Shown in pieces: positions 8,305 through 16,891 of a stretch of DNA of 43,516 nucleotides (the stretch's first letter is position 1; every line of letters starts with the position of its first letter). The notes under the pieces were generated by a model. The model was not told the DNA's origin, made no database searches, and worked only from the letters and a program-made list of their open reading frames with translations. This DNA comes from Pseudomonas sp. BGI-2 (GTDB lineage Bacteria > Pseudomonadota > Gammaproteobacteria > Pseudomonadales > Pseudomonadaceae). Both the position numbers and the translations under genes were made by a program. The DNA lies in NCBI RefSeq assembly GCF_004310295.1, contig NZ_SISB01000052.1, positions 1 through 43,516 on the forward strand, written 5' to 3'.

Positions 8305-9033
8305 CTACCTGCCAAACCGCCCAGGCCAGCCAATGATGTTCTTGGGCCGCGGCGTCGCATAAGTGCGCACCTTGGAAGTCGACAAGCCCAACCTGACCAG
8401 CGATTCGGCAATCGTCACCGCCGCCGTCACGCCATCCACCACCGGCACCCCGGTGCGTTGGCGAATCTGTTCATCCAGCCCGGCCATCCCGCCGCAACCC
8501 AGGCAAATCACTTCCGCCTTGTCCTCCCGCACCGCCATTTCCGCCTGGCGAACAATCGCTTCCAGCGCCCGTTGCGGATCGGATTCCAGCTCCAGCACCG
8601 CCAGGCCACTGGCCCGCACCGACGCGCAGCGGTCCCACAATCCGGACAGTTTCAGCCGATCTTCGATCAGCGGCACGGTTCGGTCCAGCGTGGTGACCAC
8701 CGAGTAGGCATGGCCAAGGAACATCGCCGTGCTCGCCGCCGCATCGGTGATGTCCACCACCGGTACGTTGAGCAATTCCTGCAGGCCTTCGCGACCGTGC
8801 TCGCCATAACCGGCCTGGATCACGGCATCGAAGGGTTGGTCGTAAGACATCACCCGGTCCATCACCGCGATGGCGGCCAGGTAGCTTTCGAAATTGCCTT
8901 CGATGGAGTCGGCGCCGAAATGTGGCGTCAGGCCGATGATTTCCGTACCCGGCGCGGCCACCGCCTGGGCGGAACGGGCGATGGCTTGGGTGATGGATTC
9001 GGTGGTGTTGACGTTGACCACGAGAATTCGCAT
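8305..9033 (-). CDS. Asp/Glu/hydantoin racemase-family protein
   Basis: This 242-residue protein of the aspartate/glutamate/hydantoin racemase superfamily opens with MRILVVNVNTTESIT (family motif 'NPNTT') and ends with the second active-site region VICLGCGGMAGLD. Members interconvert enantiomers of hydantoins, allantoin or amino acids by a two-cysteine mechanism. The C-terminal cysteine is present. At the first active-site position, where hydantoin and allantoin racemases have the form ACFGDPG, this protein has AGYGEHG, so the first cysteine appears replaced by glycine. The gene follows the NCS1 permease gene by about 57 bp on the same strand and is probably co-transcribed, which fits use of hydantoin, allantoin or a related purine/pyrimidine product. 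No hydantoinase is in the window. Confidence 0.82.
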   Translation of the reverse strand: MRILVVNVNTTESITQAIARSAQAVAAPGTEIIGLTPHFGADSIEGNFESYLAAIAVMDRVMSYDQPFDAVIQAGYGEHGREGLQELLNVPVVDITDAAASTAMFLGHAYSVVTTLDRTVPLIEDRLKLSGLWDRCASVRASGLAVLELESDPQRALEAIVRQAEMAVREDKAEVICLGCGGMAGLDEQIRQRTGVPVVDGVTAAVTIAESLVRLGLSTSKVRTYATPRPKNIIGWPGRFGR

Positions 9034-9090
9034 GAAAAGTCCTTAATGCAGGGTGGTTCTGCGGCCCGACGCTGCCGGGCCGCCAGTGAG

Positions 9091-10631
9091 TTAGTGGCTG
9101 ACGTTGTCGACCGCGATGCTTTCACCGCTGACGTCGGCGTAGTGGGGCTGCCGCTTGGCGATGATCAAATAGAGCATCCCGGCAATCCCGGCACCTATCA
9201 GCCAGGAGAAGGGCGACACACTGTCGAAACCCGGCACCAGCGCAAGGACGATGGCGATCAACGCTGCAGGAATGAACGCCGCTACGGCGCGTAAATTGAC
9301 CCCGCGGCTGTAGTAATAAGCGCCGTTGGGGTCTTCGCTGTACAACTGCGGCACGTTGACCTGGCCTTTTCGTACAAGCCAGTAGTCGACCATGATCACG
9401 CCGTACAACGGCCCGAGCAGGGCGCCGAGGCCGGACAGGAAATACACGATTACCAACGGGCTGTTGTAGAGGTTCCACGGCAGGATCAGCACCGCGATGG
9501 TCGCGCTGATCAGCCCGGCGCGGCGGAAGGTCAGGTACTTGGGCGCCAGGTTGCTGAGCACGAAAGCCGGGGCGACGAAGTTGGCCATGATGTTCACCGC
9601 CACGGTGACGATCAGGAAGGCCAGGCAGCCAAGCACCAAGAAGAAGGTGTTGGGGATCGACGCGATGATTTCTGTCGGGTTTCGATGATCCGGCCATTGA
9701 TCTGGAACTGCGCACCGCAGAGCAGGACCGTAATGGCCGCGAACACCAGAATATTCACCGGCAGGCCCCAGAAATTTCCGACCTTGATGGTTTTGCGGCA
9801 CGGCGAAGAACGGGCGAAGTCGCAAAAGTTGAGGATCAACGTGCCGTAGATCGCCAGCCACAACGCACCGCCGGCAAAGATGTTGCGCCACATCTCACCA
9901 CCCGTCAGCGGTTCGCGAATCGACCAGGCGATGGTCGCGTTGGCCTGGGTGTACATCCATCCGGCGAGGGCGGCGACAGTCAGCAGAATCACGGGACCGG
10001 CGAAGGCTTCATAGCGCCGCACCATTTCCATGCCATAGGCGAGGATGCCCAGTTGCACCAGCCAGATCGCCACGAAACACACCCAGCCCAGGCTCGACAG
10101 GCCAAGAATCGAATTGTGGTCGTACTCGGCGAACCCGGGGTGCACCGCCGTCAGCAACACGCGAAACACAACCGACGCCAGGTACGTCTGAATACCGAAC
10201 CAGGCGATGGCGATAACGGCGCGGATCAATGCAGGAATCTGCGCCCCGTGAATGCCGAAACTGATCCGGCTGATGACAGGAAACGGCACGCCGGTCTTTT
10301 GACCCATGTAGCCGGAGAGGTTCATGAAGCAATACACCAGCGCCGCGCCGATCCCCAGGGACAACAGAATCTGCCAGCCGCCCAGACCCAACGCGTACAG
10401 CCCGATGGCGAAGGAATAGTTGGCAATGTTGTGAACGTCATTGGTCCACAGGGCGAAGATGCTGTAGCGGCCCCAGCGTCGGCCTTCGGCTTTGGTCGGC
10501 GCCAGGTCTTTGTTGTGCAGGCGAGGGCTGAGCACCACGGGTTCTTCAAACGTTTGGTCGTGAGGGATGGAGGTGGGTGATAAGGAGGGCAGATCCAGCG
10601 CGTTGTTGTTATTGGAGAGGCTAGTACGCAT
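9091..10631 (-). pseudogene. NCS1-family nucleobase/allantoin/hydantoin permease, frameshifted
   Basis: Two adjacent frames together encode a complete NCS1 (nucleobase:cation symporter-1) permease of about 512 residues, the usual size. The first frame runs from the ATG at 10631 to about 9680: it contains RRWGRYSIFALWTNDVHN, several TM helices and the loop FCDFARSSP. The second continues from about 9681 to 9091 with PTEIIASIPNTFFLVLGCLAF, VDYWLV and further TM helices. They join only if one base is missing near 9677-9683 (plus-strand GGGTTT). Start: ATG 10631 has GGAG about 10 nt upstream. If the shift is real, the protein lacks its last four or so TM helices and is probably inactive; a base-call error is the alternative. 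It heads an operon with the racemase gene. Confidence 0.8.
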
Positions 10632-10782
10632 TCCGGCAGGCTCCGAGCTTGGCGTCGCGATGACTGTGCATGAGCGTCGGCTCGACAAATCTTCGTCGCG
10701 GGCAAAAAGCATCATTGGTTGCGGGGCATCTGCAGCCTGTACGGGATAGGGCGCTTCAGGCTTGCGGATCTAAAGTGTGTGT

Positions 10783-10811
10783 ATGTTTTGAGGTGATTGT
10801 ATACAAAACAT
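10783..10811 (-). promoter_or_regulatory. Candidate operator/promoter of the permease-racemase operon
   Basis: The perfect 10-bp palindrome TTGTATACAA (10797-10806) lies within an outer inverted repeat ATGTTTTG (10783-10790) / CAAAACAT (10804-10811). On the minus strand the centre also reads as a -10-like TATACAAT. Palindromes of the form TTGTATACAA are typical of GntR-type operators. No GntR gene for it is visible here. Confidence 0.45.
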
Positions 10812-11023
10812 GTATGCACTTAAGCCAGATCCATGCCAGTTACGGGCCTGTGAAAGTCAGGGCTAATTTTGTTTTGTTATCGGTGTGAGATAAGTGACTG
10901 AAAAAAAGGCGATATAAATTGACCGATTGAACAGGTATTTATTTTTCGGCCGAGGTTGTGAGAAAGCGCGACTGAGGAAGTCAGGAAAGGAGGATGTAAC
11001 TTTTTGGGGCGCAGAAACTAAAA

Positions 11024-11066
11024 GTGCACACACAAATGGCACCTATGGTGACATTCGTGTGTACAC
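11024..11066. repeat. Inverted repeat GTGCACACAC / GTGTGTACAC
   Basis: Two 10-bp arms (11024-11033 and 11057-11066) match as an inverted repeat at 9 of 10 positions with a 23-bp spacer. It lies just outside the REP pair, about 400 bp upstream of the permease start. The function is unknown. Confidence 0.45.
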
Positions 11067-11087
11067 ATCTTCAGGTCGCTCAAAGAA

Positions 11088-11182
11088 CCTGTGGGAGCGG
11101 GCTTGCTCGCGAAGACGGACTAACATTCAACATCGTTGGAGCCTGATACGACGTCTTCGCGAGCAAGCCCGCTCCCACAGGG
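11088..11182. repeat. REP pair (BIME) downstream of cysH
   Basis: The arms CCTGTGGGAGCGGGCTTGCT... and ...AGCAAGCCCGCTCCCACAGG are inverted. The interior starts GACGGACTAACATTCAAC and is related to the interiors of the REP units at 19444, 20744, 24775 and 32465. It probably forms the 3' end of the cysH transcript. Confidence 0.85.
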
Positions 11183-11202
11183 GGATTTCACAAGGCACGG
11201 AA

Positions 11203-11943
11203 TCAGGCTTTGGACTTGCTGATGATATTCCCCGCATGCAACCCGCATTCTTTCTGCGTCGCTTCTTCCCACCACCAACGGCCTTCACGCTCATGCTGGT
11301 TCGGCAGCACTGGGCGGGTGCACGGTTCGCAGCCAATGCTGATGAAGCCGCGTTCATGCAGGCTGTTATACGGCAGCTCGAGCATGCGGATGTAACCCCA
11401 GATCTCTTCGCTGGTCATCTGCGCCAGCGGGTTGAACTTGTAGAGGGTGCGTTCCGGGGTGGAAAACGCGGTGTCGATTTCCATCACCGCCACGGCACTG
11501 CGGGTGCCCGGGCTCTGGTCCCGACGCTGGCCAGTGGCCCAGGCGGTCACGCTCGACAGCTTGCGTCGCAGCGGCTCGATCTTGCGAATGCCGCAGCACT
11601 CGCCATGACCGTCCTTGTAGAAACTGAACAGGCCTTTTTCCTTCACGAACGGTTCAAGTTTCGTGTAGTCCGGTGACACCAGTTCGATGTCGATCTTGTA
11701 GTGCTCGCGCACTTGATCGATGAATCGGTAGGTCTCCGGGTGCAAGCGGCCGGTGTCGAGGCTGAACACTTTGACGTTCTTGTTCAGCTTCCAGGCCATG
11801 TCCACCAGCACCACGTCTTCGGCGCCGCTGAAAGATATCCACAGGTCATCGCCAAACTCGGCGAACGCGAGTTTCAGGATGTCCTGGGCGGATTTGTTGG
11901 CATAGGTCGTGGCGAGTTCCACGACATCGAACGATGGGCTCAT
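11203..11943 (-). CDS. cysH: Adenosine 5'-phosphosulfate (APS) reductase CysH
   Basis: This 246-residue cytoplasmic enzyme of assimilatory sulfate reduction reduces activated sulfate (APS) to sulfite using thioredoxin. It has the PP-loop-like nucleotide site FSGAEDV near residue 40, the iron-sulfur cysteine pair ECCGIRK at about 115 and the second pair GCEPCTRP at about 205; these four cysteines hold a [4Fe-4S] cluster and mark the APS-reducing (plant/Pseudomonas) type rather than the E. coli PAPS type. The C-terminal KECGLH carries the catalytic cysteine that forms the sulfo-enzyme intermediate. It stands alone on the minus strand, with a REP pair after its stop and divergent thrH upstream. 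Confidence 0.95.
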   Translation of the reverse strand: MSPSFDVVELATTYANKSAQDILKLAFAEFGDDLWISFSGAEDVVLVDMAWKLNKNVKVFSLDTGRLHPETYRFIDQVREHYKIDIELVSPDYTKLEPFVKEKGLFSFYKDGHGECCGIRKIEPLRRKLSSVTAWATGQRRDQSPGTRSAVAVMEIDTAFSTPERTLYKFNPLAQMTSEEIWGYIRMLELPYNSLHERGFISIGCEPCTRPVLPNQHEREGRWWWEEATQKECGLHAGNIISKSKA

Positions 11944-12116
11944 CAGGGCGGCTTCCTACAGGTCGGTGGCGCTGGGCGCTCTATATAGGGCTGATGGTAA
12001 CAAAATCCTGCAGCGGCGGGCGCGCCCTCTGCGTTGCGCGGGGCAGCCTGAGTCGCTAGAGTTCGGCAGTCCTTTTACTCGCTCGACTCAATAATCAATA
12101 CAAATGGGAGTGTCTT

Positions 12117-12734
12117 GTGGAAATTGCCTGTCTGGATCTCGAAGGTGTGCTGGTCCCGGAAATCTGGATCGCGTTCGCTGAAAAAACCGGTATTGAATCC
12201 CTGAGGGCGACCACCCGGGACATTCCCGACTACGACGTGCTGATGAAGCAGCGCCTGCGGATTCTCGACGAGCACGGCTTGAAACTCACCGACATTCAGG
12301 AAGTGATCGCCACGCTGAAGCCGCTGGACGGCGCCATTGAATTCGTCAACTGGCTGCGTGAGCGGTTTCAGGTGGTGATTCTTTCGGACACGTTCTATGA
12401 GTTTTCCCAGCCGCTGATGCGTCAACTGGGGTTCCCTACGTTGCTTTGCCATCGCCTGATAACCGACGATTCGGGGCGGGTGACGAGCTATCAGTTGCGT
12501 CAGAAAGATCCGAAGCGTCAGTCGGTTCTGGCGTTCAAGAGCCTTTACTACCGAGTGATTGCGGCGGGGGATTCCTACAACGACACCACGATGCTGGGTG
12601 AGGCGGATGCGGGGATTCTGTTTCATGCACCGGATAACGTGATTCGCGAGTTTCCGCAATTTCCGACGGTGCACAGCTTTGAGGATTTGAAGCAGGAGTT
12701 CATCAAGGCTTCGAATCGTGCTTTGAGTTTGTAG
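12117..12734 (+). CDS. thrH: Phosphoserine phosphatase / homoserine phosphotransferase ThrH
   Basis: This 205-residue HAD-family enzyme is recognised as ThrH: it begins MEIACLDLEGVLVPEIWIAF (motif I DxE rather than the usual DxD), then has VVILSDTFYEFSQPL (motif II) and AAGDSYNDTTMLGEADAGI (motif IV). ThrH of P. aeruginosa dephosphorylates phosphoserine and can transfer the phosphate to homoserine, linking serine and threonine synthesis. The start is GTG at 12117 with GGGAG about 6 nt upstream, placing motif I directly at the N-terminus as in the characterised protein. It is monocistronic and convergent with pabB across a REP pair. Confidence 0.95.
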   Translation: MEIACLDLEGVLVPEIWIAFAEKTGIESLRATTRDIPDYDVLMKQRLRILDEHGLKLTDIQEVIATLKPLDGAIEFVNWLRERFQVVILSDTFYEFSQPLMRQLGFPTLLCHRLITDDSGRVTSYQLRQKDPKRQSVLAFKSLYYRVIAAGDSYNDTTMLGEADAGILFHAPDNVIREFPQFPTVHSFEDLKQEFIKASNRALSL

Positions 12735-12750
12735 TCGTTTTCAAGGACGC

Positions 12751-12818
12751 CTTCGCGGGCAAGCCTCGCTCCTACAAGGCCTTACGCGGTCCTGTAGGAG
12801 CGAGGCTTGCCCGCGAAG
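12751..12818. repeat. REP pair between thrH and pabB
   Basis: Compact inverted arms (CTTCGCGGGCAAGCCTCGCT... / ...AGCGAGGCTTGCCCGCGAAG) with a 16-bp interior end just 3 bp before the pabB stop codon. It is placed to terminate or protect both convergent transcripts. Confidence 0.85.
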
Positions 12819-12821
12819 CTT

Positions 12822-14159
12822 TTAGAGGTTTTGCAGGGTGTCGAGCAGGACCTTCACCTTGGTAATCGATTCCTGATACTCCGCCTGCCACTCCGAGTCC
12901 GCGACAATCCCGCCACCGCCCCAGCAGCACACCTGCCCATCCTTGACCAGCAAACTGCGGATCGCGATGGAGCTGTCCATCTCGCCTCGCACGTCCAGGT
13001 ACAGCAACGAACCGCAGTACAAGCCGCGCCGGGTCGGCTCTAGCTCATCAATAATCTGCATGGCACGAATCTTCGGTGCACCGGTAATCGATCCGCCCGG
13101 AAAACTGCCGGCGATCAGGTCCAGGGCGTCCCGGCCATCCGCCAGTTCACCGGTCACGCTGCTCACCAGGTGATGCACATTCGGATAGCTTTCCAGACTG
13201 AACAGTTCCGGAACCCGCACCGAACCGATGCGGCACGTGCGGCCAAGGTCGTTGCGCAGCAGGTCGACGATCATCAGGTTTTCCGCGCGGTCCTTGGGGC
13301 TGGCCAGCAGTTCAGCGGCGTATGCGGCATCTTCGGCAGCGGTCAGGCCCCGCGGGCGGGTGCCTTTGATCGGGCGGGTTTCCACATGGCGTTCGCTGAC
13401 TTTGACGAAGCGCTCAGGAGACAGGCTCAAAACCGCGCCGCCGCCAGGCAGGCTCTGGAAACCGGAAAACGGTGTCGGGCACGCGGCCCGCAGCGCCACA
13501 TAAGCAGCCCACGAATCACCTTGGCACTCAGCCCGGAAGCGCTGGGCGAAATTCACCTGATAGCAATCGCCGGCCTGGATGTAGTGCTGAATGCGTTCCA
13601 GGGCGTAGCGATATTCATCGGCGCTCAGGTCGGCTTTCATCGGCGCTTTCAGCGTGAACGGCTCGATCGGTTCAACCGTAGGCTGACTGAACAAGGCGAT
13701 CAGGCGCAGGCGCTCACTGTCGATCAGCGTCGGGTGGAACACCAACTGACTGGTTGCCAAGTGGTGATCGCTGATCAGTGCCCAGTCGTACAACCCGAAA
13801 CGCGCATCCGGCAGTTGCAGGTCGTCCTGCGCCTGGCTCGGCAGGTGTTCCAGATGGCGGCCGAAGTCATAACTCAGGTAACCGATCAGGCCACCGGCGA
13901 ACGGCAATTCATAGGGAACGGCCGCTTCGCCGAGTCGCGTCAGATTGTCGCGAAGGCGTTGCAGGAAATGCAGGCCGCTTTCGTCCGGCAGCACCGCCAG
14001 TTGCTCCAGCGGCCAGGCGCTGAGCAGGTCATATCGCCCGCGATCAGCGGTTGGCCGGCCACTGTCGAGCAGCACGGCGCCGGGGGCATGACGAATCGCC
14101 GCGAAGTACTCGGCGGGGTTGGCGCGATAGGGCAGCGGGTGTACGGAACAGGTCAACAT
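12822..14159 (-). CDS. pabB: Aminodeoxychorismate synthase component I PabB
   Basis: This 445-residue chorismate-utilising enzyme makes 4-amino-4-deoxychorismate from chorismate and ammonia, the first step of p-aminobenzoate and folate synthesis. The N-terminal half carries the anthranilate-synthase-like domain (GLIGYLSYDFGRHLE at about 110-125). The catalytic domain carries PIKGTRPRG, whose lysine marks PabB rather than TrpE, then GSITGAPKIRAMQIIDELEP, CCWGGGGIVADS and the terminal EYQES motif. It usually partners with the glutaminase PabA, which is not in the window. The upstream gap to the next minus-strand gene contains a second type of repeat. Confidence 0.95.
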   Translation of the reverse strand: MLTCSVHPLPYRANPAEYFAAIRHAPGAVLLDSGRPTADRGRYDLLSAWPLEQLAVLPDESGLHFLQRLRDNLTRLGEAAVPYELPFAGGLIGYLSYDFGRHLEHLPSQAQDDLQLPDARFGLYDWALISDHHLATSQLVFHPTLIDSERLRLIALFSQPTVEPIEPFTLKAPMKADLSADEYRYALERIQHYIQAGDCYQVNFAQRFRAECQGDSWAAYVALRAACPTPFSGFQSLPGGGAVLSLSPERFVKVSERHVETRPIKGTRPRGLTAAEDAAYAAELLASPKDRAENLMIVDLLRNDLGRTCRIGSVRVPELFSLESYPNVHHLVSSVTGELADGRDALDLIAGSFPGGSITGAPKIRAMQIIDELEPTRRGLYCGSLLYLDVRGEMDSSIAIRSLLVKDGQVCCWGGGGIVADSEWQAEYQESITKVKVLLDTLQNL

Positions 14160-14268
14160 GGGCGGGGCAGATCAGCCATCGAGGCGGGGTGGCGATTGTA
14201 GTCCTCTGCAGGATTTGCTCCTAGAGGGGATGTCGGGGATTGGCAGGTTGAGAGCTGCTGGCAAGAGA

Positions 14269-14364
14269 CCTGTGGCGAGGGGATTTATCCCCGTTGGGCA
14301 GCGAAGCGGCCCCAGAATCAGGCCTGCTGCGCAGTCCAGCGGGGATAAATCCCCTCGACACAGG
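14269..14364. repeat. Palindromic intergenic repeat, GAGGGGATTTATCCCC type
   Basis: The arms CCTGTGGCGAGGGGATTTAT... and ...ATAAATCCCCTCGACACAGG are inverted around a GC-rich interior. Each arm contains its own palindrome GGGGAT-TT-ATCCCC. This differs from the TGTAGGAGC REP family and is the only copy in the window. It abuts the stop codon of the ATP-grasp gene exactly. Confidence 0.7.
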
Positions 14365-15351
14365 TCAACCCTCAACCGCAGGAATATGCCCAAACATCTC
14401 CTGAACAAACTCCACTCGCTCGCGCACCGTCTCGGTGATCCCGCGTGCTTTCAATTCTTCCAACCGCGCTTCAACCGCATGCGTGCGCAGCGTCAGCCCG
14501 CAATCATTGGCAATCTGAATGTTCAACCCGGGCCGGGCATTAAGCTCAAGAATCAGCGGGCCCTTTTCCTGGTCGAGCACCATGTCGACACCGATGTAAC
14601 CTAACCCGCACAGCTCATAACAGCCGGCAGCGAGATTCATGAAACCGTCCCAGTAGGGCAGTTGCACGCCGTCCACGGCGTTGGTGGTGTCCGGGTGTTT
14701 GGTGATGATGTTGTTTAGCCAGGTGCCGCGCAGCGTCTGCCCGGTCGCGAGGTCGACGCCGACGCCGATGGCGCCCTGGTGCAGGTTGGCCTTGCCACCG
14801 GACTGGCGCGTCGGCAAGCGCAGCATGGCCATCACCGGATAGCCCATGAGCACGATGATGCGGATGTCCGGCACGCCTTCGTAGCTGATGCTTTTGAAAA
14901 TCTGGTCCGGGATCACCCGGTATTCGATCAGTGCGCGGTCGCGGTGACCACCCAGGGAATACAGGCCGGTGAGGATGCTGGAGATATGGTGCTCGAGTTC
15001 CTCATGGCCGATGATCTTGCCGGACACCGTGCGATAGCGGCCCTCGAAACGGTCGGCCACCACAATGATGCCGTCGCCGCCCGCGCCCTGGGCCGGTTTG
15101 ATCACGAAGTCGTTGCGCTCACCGATGATCTTGTCGAGGTTATCGATTTCCTTCTCGGTGGAGATCACGCCGTACAGTTCCGGCACATGAATGCCGGCCT
15201 TGATCGCGCGCTCCTTGGTGATGATCTTGTCATCGACGATCGGGTACAGACTGCGCTTGTTGTACTTGAGCACGTAGTCCGCGTTGCGCCGATTGATCCC
15301 CATGATGCCCCGGGCTTCCAGGGCCTTCCAGGTCTTCCAGAAGCCGAACAT
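14365..15351 (-). CDS. RimK-like ATP-grasp ligase (alpha-L-glutamate-ligase-related)
   Basis: This 328-residue ATP-grasp enzyme has the nucleotide-binding lysine and glycine loop FVIKPAQGAGGDGIIVV at about 85-101, the metal/phosphate region near QSGGKANLHQGAIGVG, and the C-terminal LILELNARPGLNIQIAN. It resembles the alpha-L-glutamate-ligase-related branch of the RimK family, which form amide bonds between an ATP-activated carboxylate and an amino group. The true substrate is unknown. Its ATG overlaps the stop of the upstream 7TM gene (TGATG), so the two are translationally coupled. From published comparative genomics of amidoligases, this type of ligase occurs with 7TM inactive transglutaminases and retropepsin-like proteases, as here. 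Confidence 0.88.
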   Translation of the reverse strand: MFGFWKTWKALEARGIMGINRRNADYVLKYNKRSLYPIVDDKIITKERAIKAGIHVPELYGVISTEKEIDNLDKIIGERNDFVIKPAQGAGGDGIIVVADRFEGRYRTVSGKIIGHEELEHHISSILTGLYSLGGHRDRALIEYRVIPDQIFKSISYEGVPDIRIIVLMGYPVMAMLRLPTRQSGGKANLHQGAIGVGVDLATGQTLRGTWLNNIITKHPDTTNAVDGVQLPYWDGFMNLAAGCYELCGLGYIGVDMVLDQEKGPLILELNARPGLNIQIANDCGLTLRTHAVEARLEELKARGITETVRERVEFVQEMFGHIPAVEG

Positions 15352-16886
15352 CAGGCGTCAGCCTTCTTCAGGAAAGCCTTGAAGCGCACCAGTTCGGTCA
15401 GGCGGTAACCGCGATAACGACCCATCGCCAGCATGAAGCCCACCAGGATCAACAGGATTGCCGGGAAGGTGAACACGAAGTACACCAGCTCCGGAACGCT
15501 CATGATCAGGTGCGCCAGGGAGGCGGCGAACAGCGTACCGATGGCCACTTTCATCGCATGCCCGGAACCGCGTTCTTCCCAGGTAATCGACAGGCGTTCG
15601 ATGGTCATGGTCAGAATCACCATCGGGAACAGCGCCACCGACAACCCGCGCTCCAGCCCGAGTTTGTGGCTGAACAGGCTGATCGCCGCGATCAGCACCA
15701 CCACAAAGGTCAGCACCACCGACAGCCTCGGCAGCATTTGCAGTTTCAAATGCTCAAGGTAGGAACGCAGTGATAGCCCCAGCGCCGTAATGACCGTAAA
15801 CAGCACGATCCCGAAGCCGAGCTGGGTTTCGCGGAAGGCGAGGGCGATCAGCACCGGGGTAAAGGTGCCGAGGGTCTGCAAGCCGATCAGGTTACGCAGG
15901 ATCAGGATCACCAGCACGCCAATCGGGATCATCACCATGATCATGAAGGTCTGCTGGGTTTGCAGCGGCAAACCGTACAGCGAGTATTCGAGGAAGTTGG
16001 CGTCGGTGTTTTCGTCGGTCAGCTTGGCCAGGCGAATGGCGTTCATTTCGCTGTTGTTCAAGCTGAACGTCACGTTGGCTTTCTTGCCGCCATCGACGGT
16101 GATCAGGTTTTCGTCACCGGTCCACCACAGCAGGCGGTCGGTCGGCAGGCCCTGTTCACCGGTTTCCGGGTTGAAGTACAGCCAGTCGGTGCCGTTGAAG
16201 CTGCGCAGCCAGAGTTCCGGCAGTTGCGGCTGGTCGGTCACCAGACGGATGGTGTGGACCTTTTCTACCGGCACGTGGGCGATGGACAGCACCAGCTCGA
16301 CGATTTTCGCCTTGTGGCCGGGGGACGGATCGCCGCCCAGCAACAGCTTCACGTTTTCGTCGTTGAGATTGTTGACACGTTTGATGGCTTCGCCGATGAA
16401 GGTTTCGACGTCGGCCGAGTGTTGACGGATCGGCGCGAGCAGCGCTTCGGCAGCGACTTTTTCTGCGCCTTCGACGGCGATGCTGTCGCGGAAGGTCGGG
16501 CCCTTGACCTTGGATTTTTCGCCGGTGTAGCGCTTGGTCAGCACCAGGCGGTAATAAAGGGTCTGATTGCCCTTGGCCCGGCGCGCCGACCAGGTGACTT
16601 TGCGGTTGCCGTCGACACGGTTCACGGCCACGCCGTAGTTATTGGAAATGAAACTCTCGTTGAGGCTCACGTAATCGCGGCTCAGCGGCGGCACGAACAT
16701 CTGGATCTTGACCGGGTCTTTGGCACTGGCGACGAACTCGACCTTGGCGTCGATGTTCCACAAGTCGTCGGTGGCGTCTTCGGTCACGGGAATACCGAGT
16801 ACGAAAATCTGATAGGCCGTAACTGAAATGCCCAGCACCACCAGGATAGCGATCAGGAATTTCAGGTGAAGGGTAAGAGAGCGCAT
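15351..16886 (-). CDS. Inactive transglutaminase fused to seven transmembrane helices
   Basis: This 511-residue inner-membrane protein has an N-terminal anchor (residues about 8-30, FLIAILVVLGISVTAYQIFV), a soluble region of about 290 residues probably facing the periplasm, and a C-terminal block of about seven TM helices starting at QQTFMIMVMIPIGVLVILIL. The soluble part matches the inactive transglutaminase domain that is always found with this 7TM block; I see no complete Cys-His-Asp transglutaminase triad. The C-terminal tail is basic. It lies 5 bp after the protease gene and overlaps the ATP-grasp gene, so all three form one operon. A plausible but unproven role is a membrane scaffold or sensor for peptides handled by its partners. 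Confidence 0.88.
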   Translation of the reverse strand: MRSLTLHLKFLIAILVVLGISVTAYQIFVLGIPVTEDATDDLWNIDAKVEFVASAKDPVKIQMFVPPLSRDYVSLNESFISNNYGVAVNRVDGNRKVTWSARRAKGNQTLYYRLVLTKRYTGEKSKVKGPTFRDSIAVEGAEKVAAEALLAPIRQHSADVETFIGEAIKRVNNLNDENVKLLLGGDPSPGHKAKIVELVLSIAHVPVEKVHTIRLVTDQPQLPELWLRSFNGTDWLYFNPETGEQGLPTDRLLWWTGDENLITVDGGKKANVTFSLNNSEMNAIRLAKLTDENTDANFLEYSLYGLPLQTQQTFMIMVMIPIGVLVILILRNLIGLQTLGTFTPVLIALAFRETQLGFGIVLFTVITALGLSLRSYLEHLKLQMLPRLSVVLTFVVVLIAAISLFSHKLGLERGLSVALFPMVILTMTIERLSITWEERGSGHAMKVAIGTLFAASLAHLIMSVPELVYFVFTFPAILLILVGFMLAMGRYRGYRLTELVRFKAFLKKADA

Positions 16887-16891
16887 GGGAA

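Larger units (their letters stand above)
10632..11202. other. 571-bp gene-free region upstream of the permease
   Basis: No credible gene is present; the long plus-strand frame from 10927 runs through the REP and is antisense to cysH. The region holds the permease promoter/operator cluster (10783-10811), an inverted repeat at 11024-11066 and a REP pair (11088-11182). The rest is AT-richer and featureless to me. Confidence 0.6.

Noticed and set aside
9670..9690. Programmed -1 frameshift in the permease
   Set aside because: The AAACCCG run is not in the frame needed for tandem slippage (zero-frame codons are GAA ACC CGA) and no such mechanism is known in NCS1 permeases.
10927..11676. Plus-strand frame of 249 codons before and across cysH
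   Set aside because: It runs through a REP pair and then antisense to the clearly recognised cysH.
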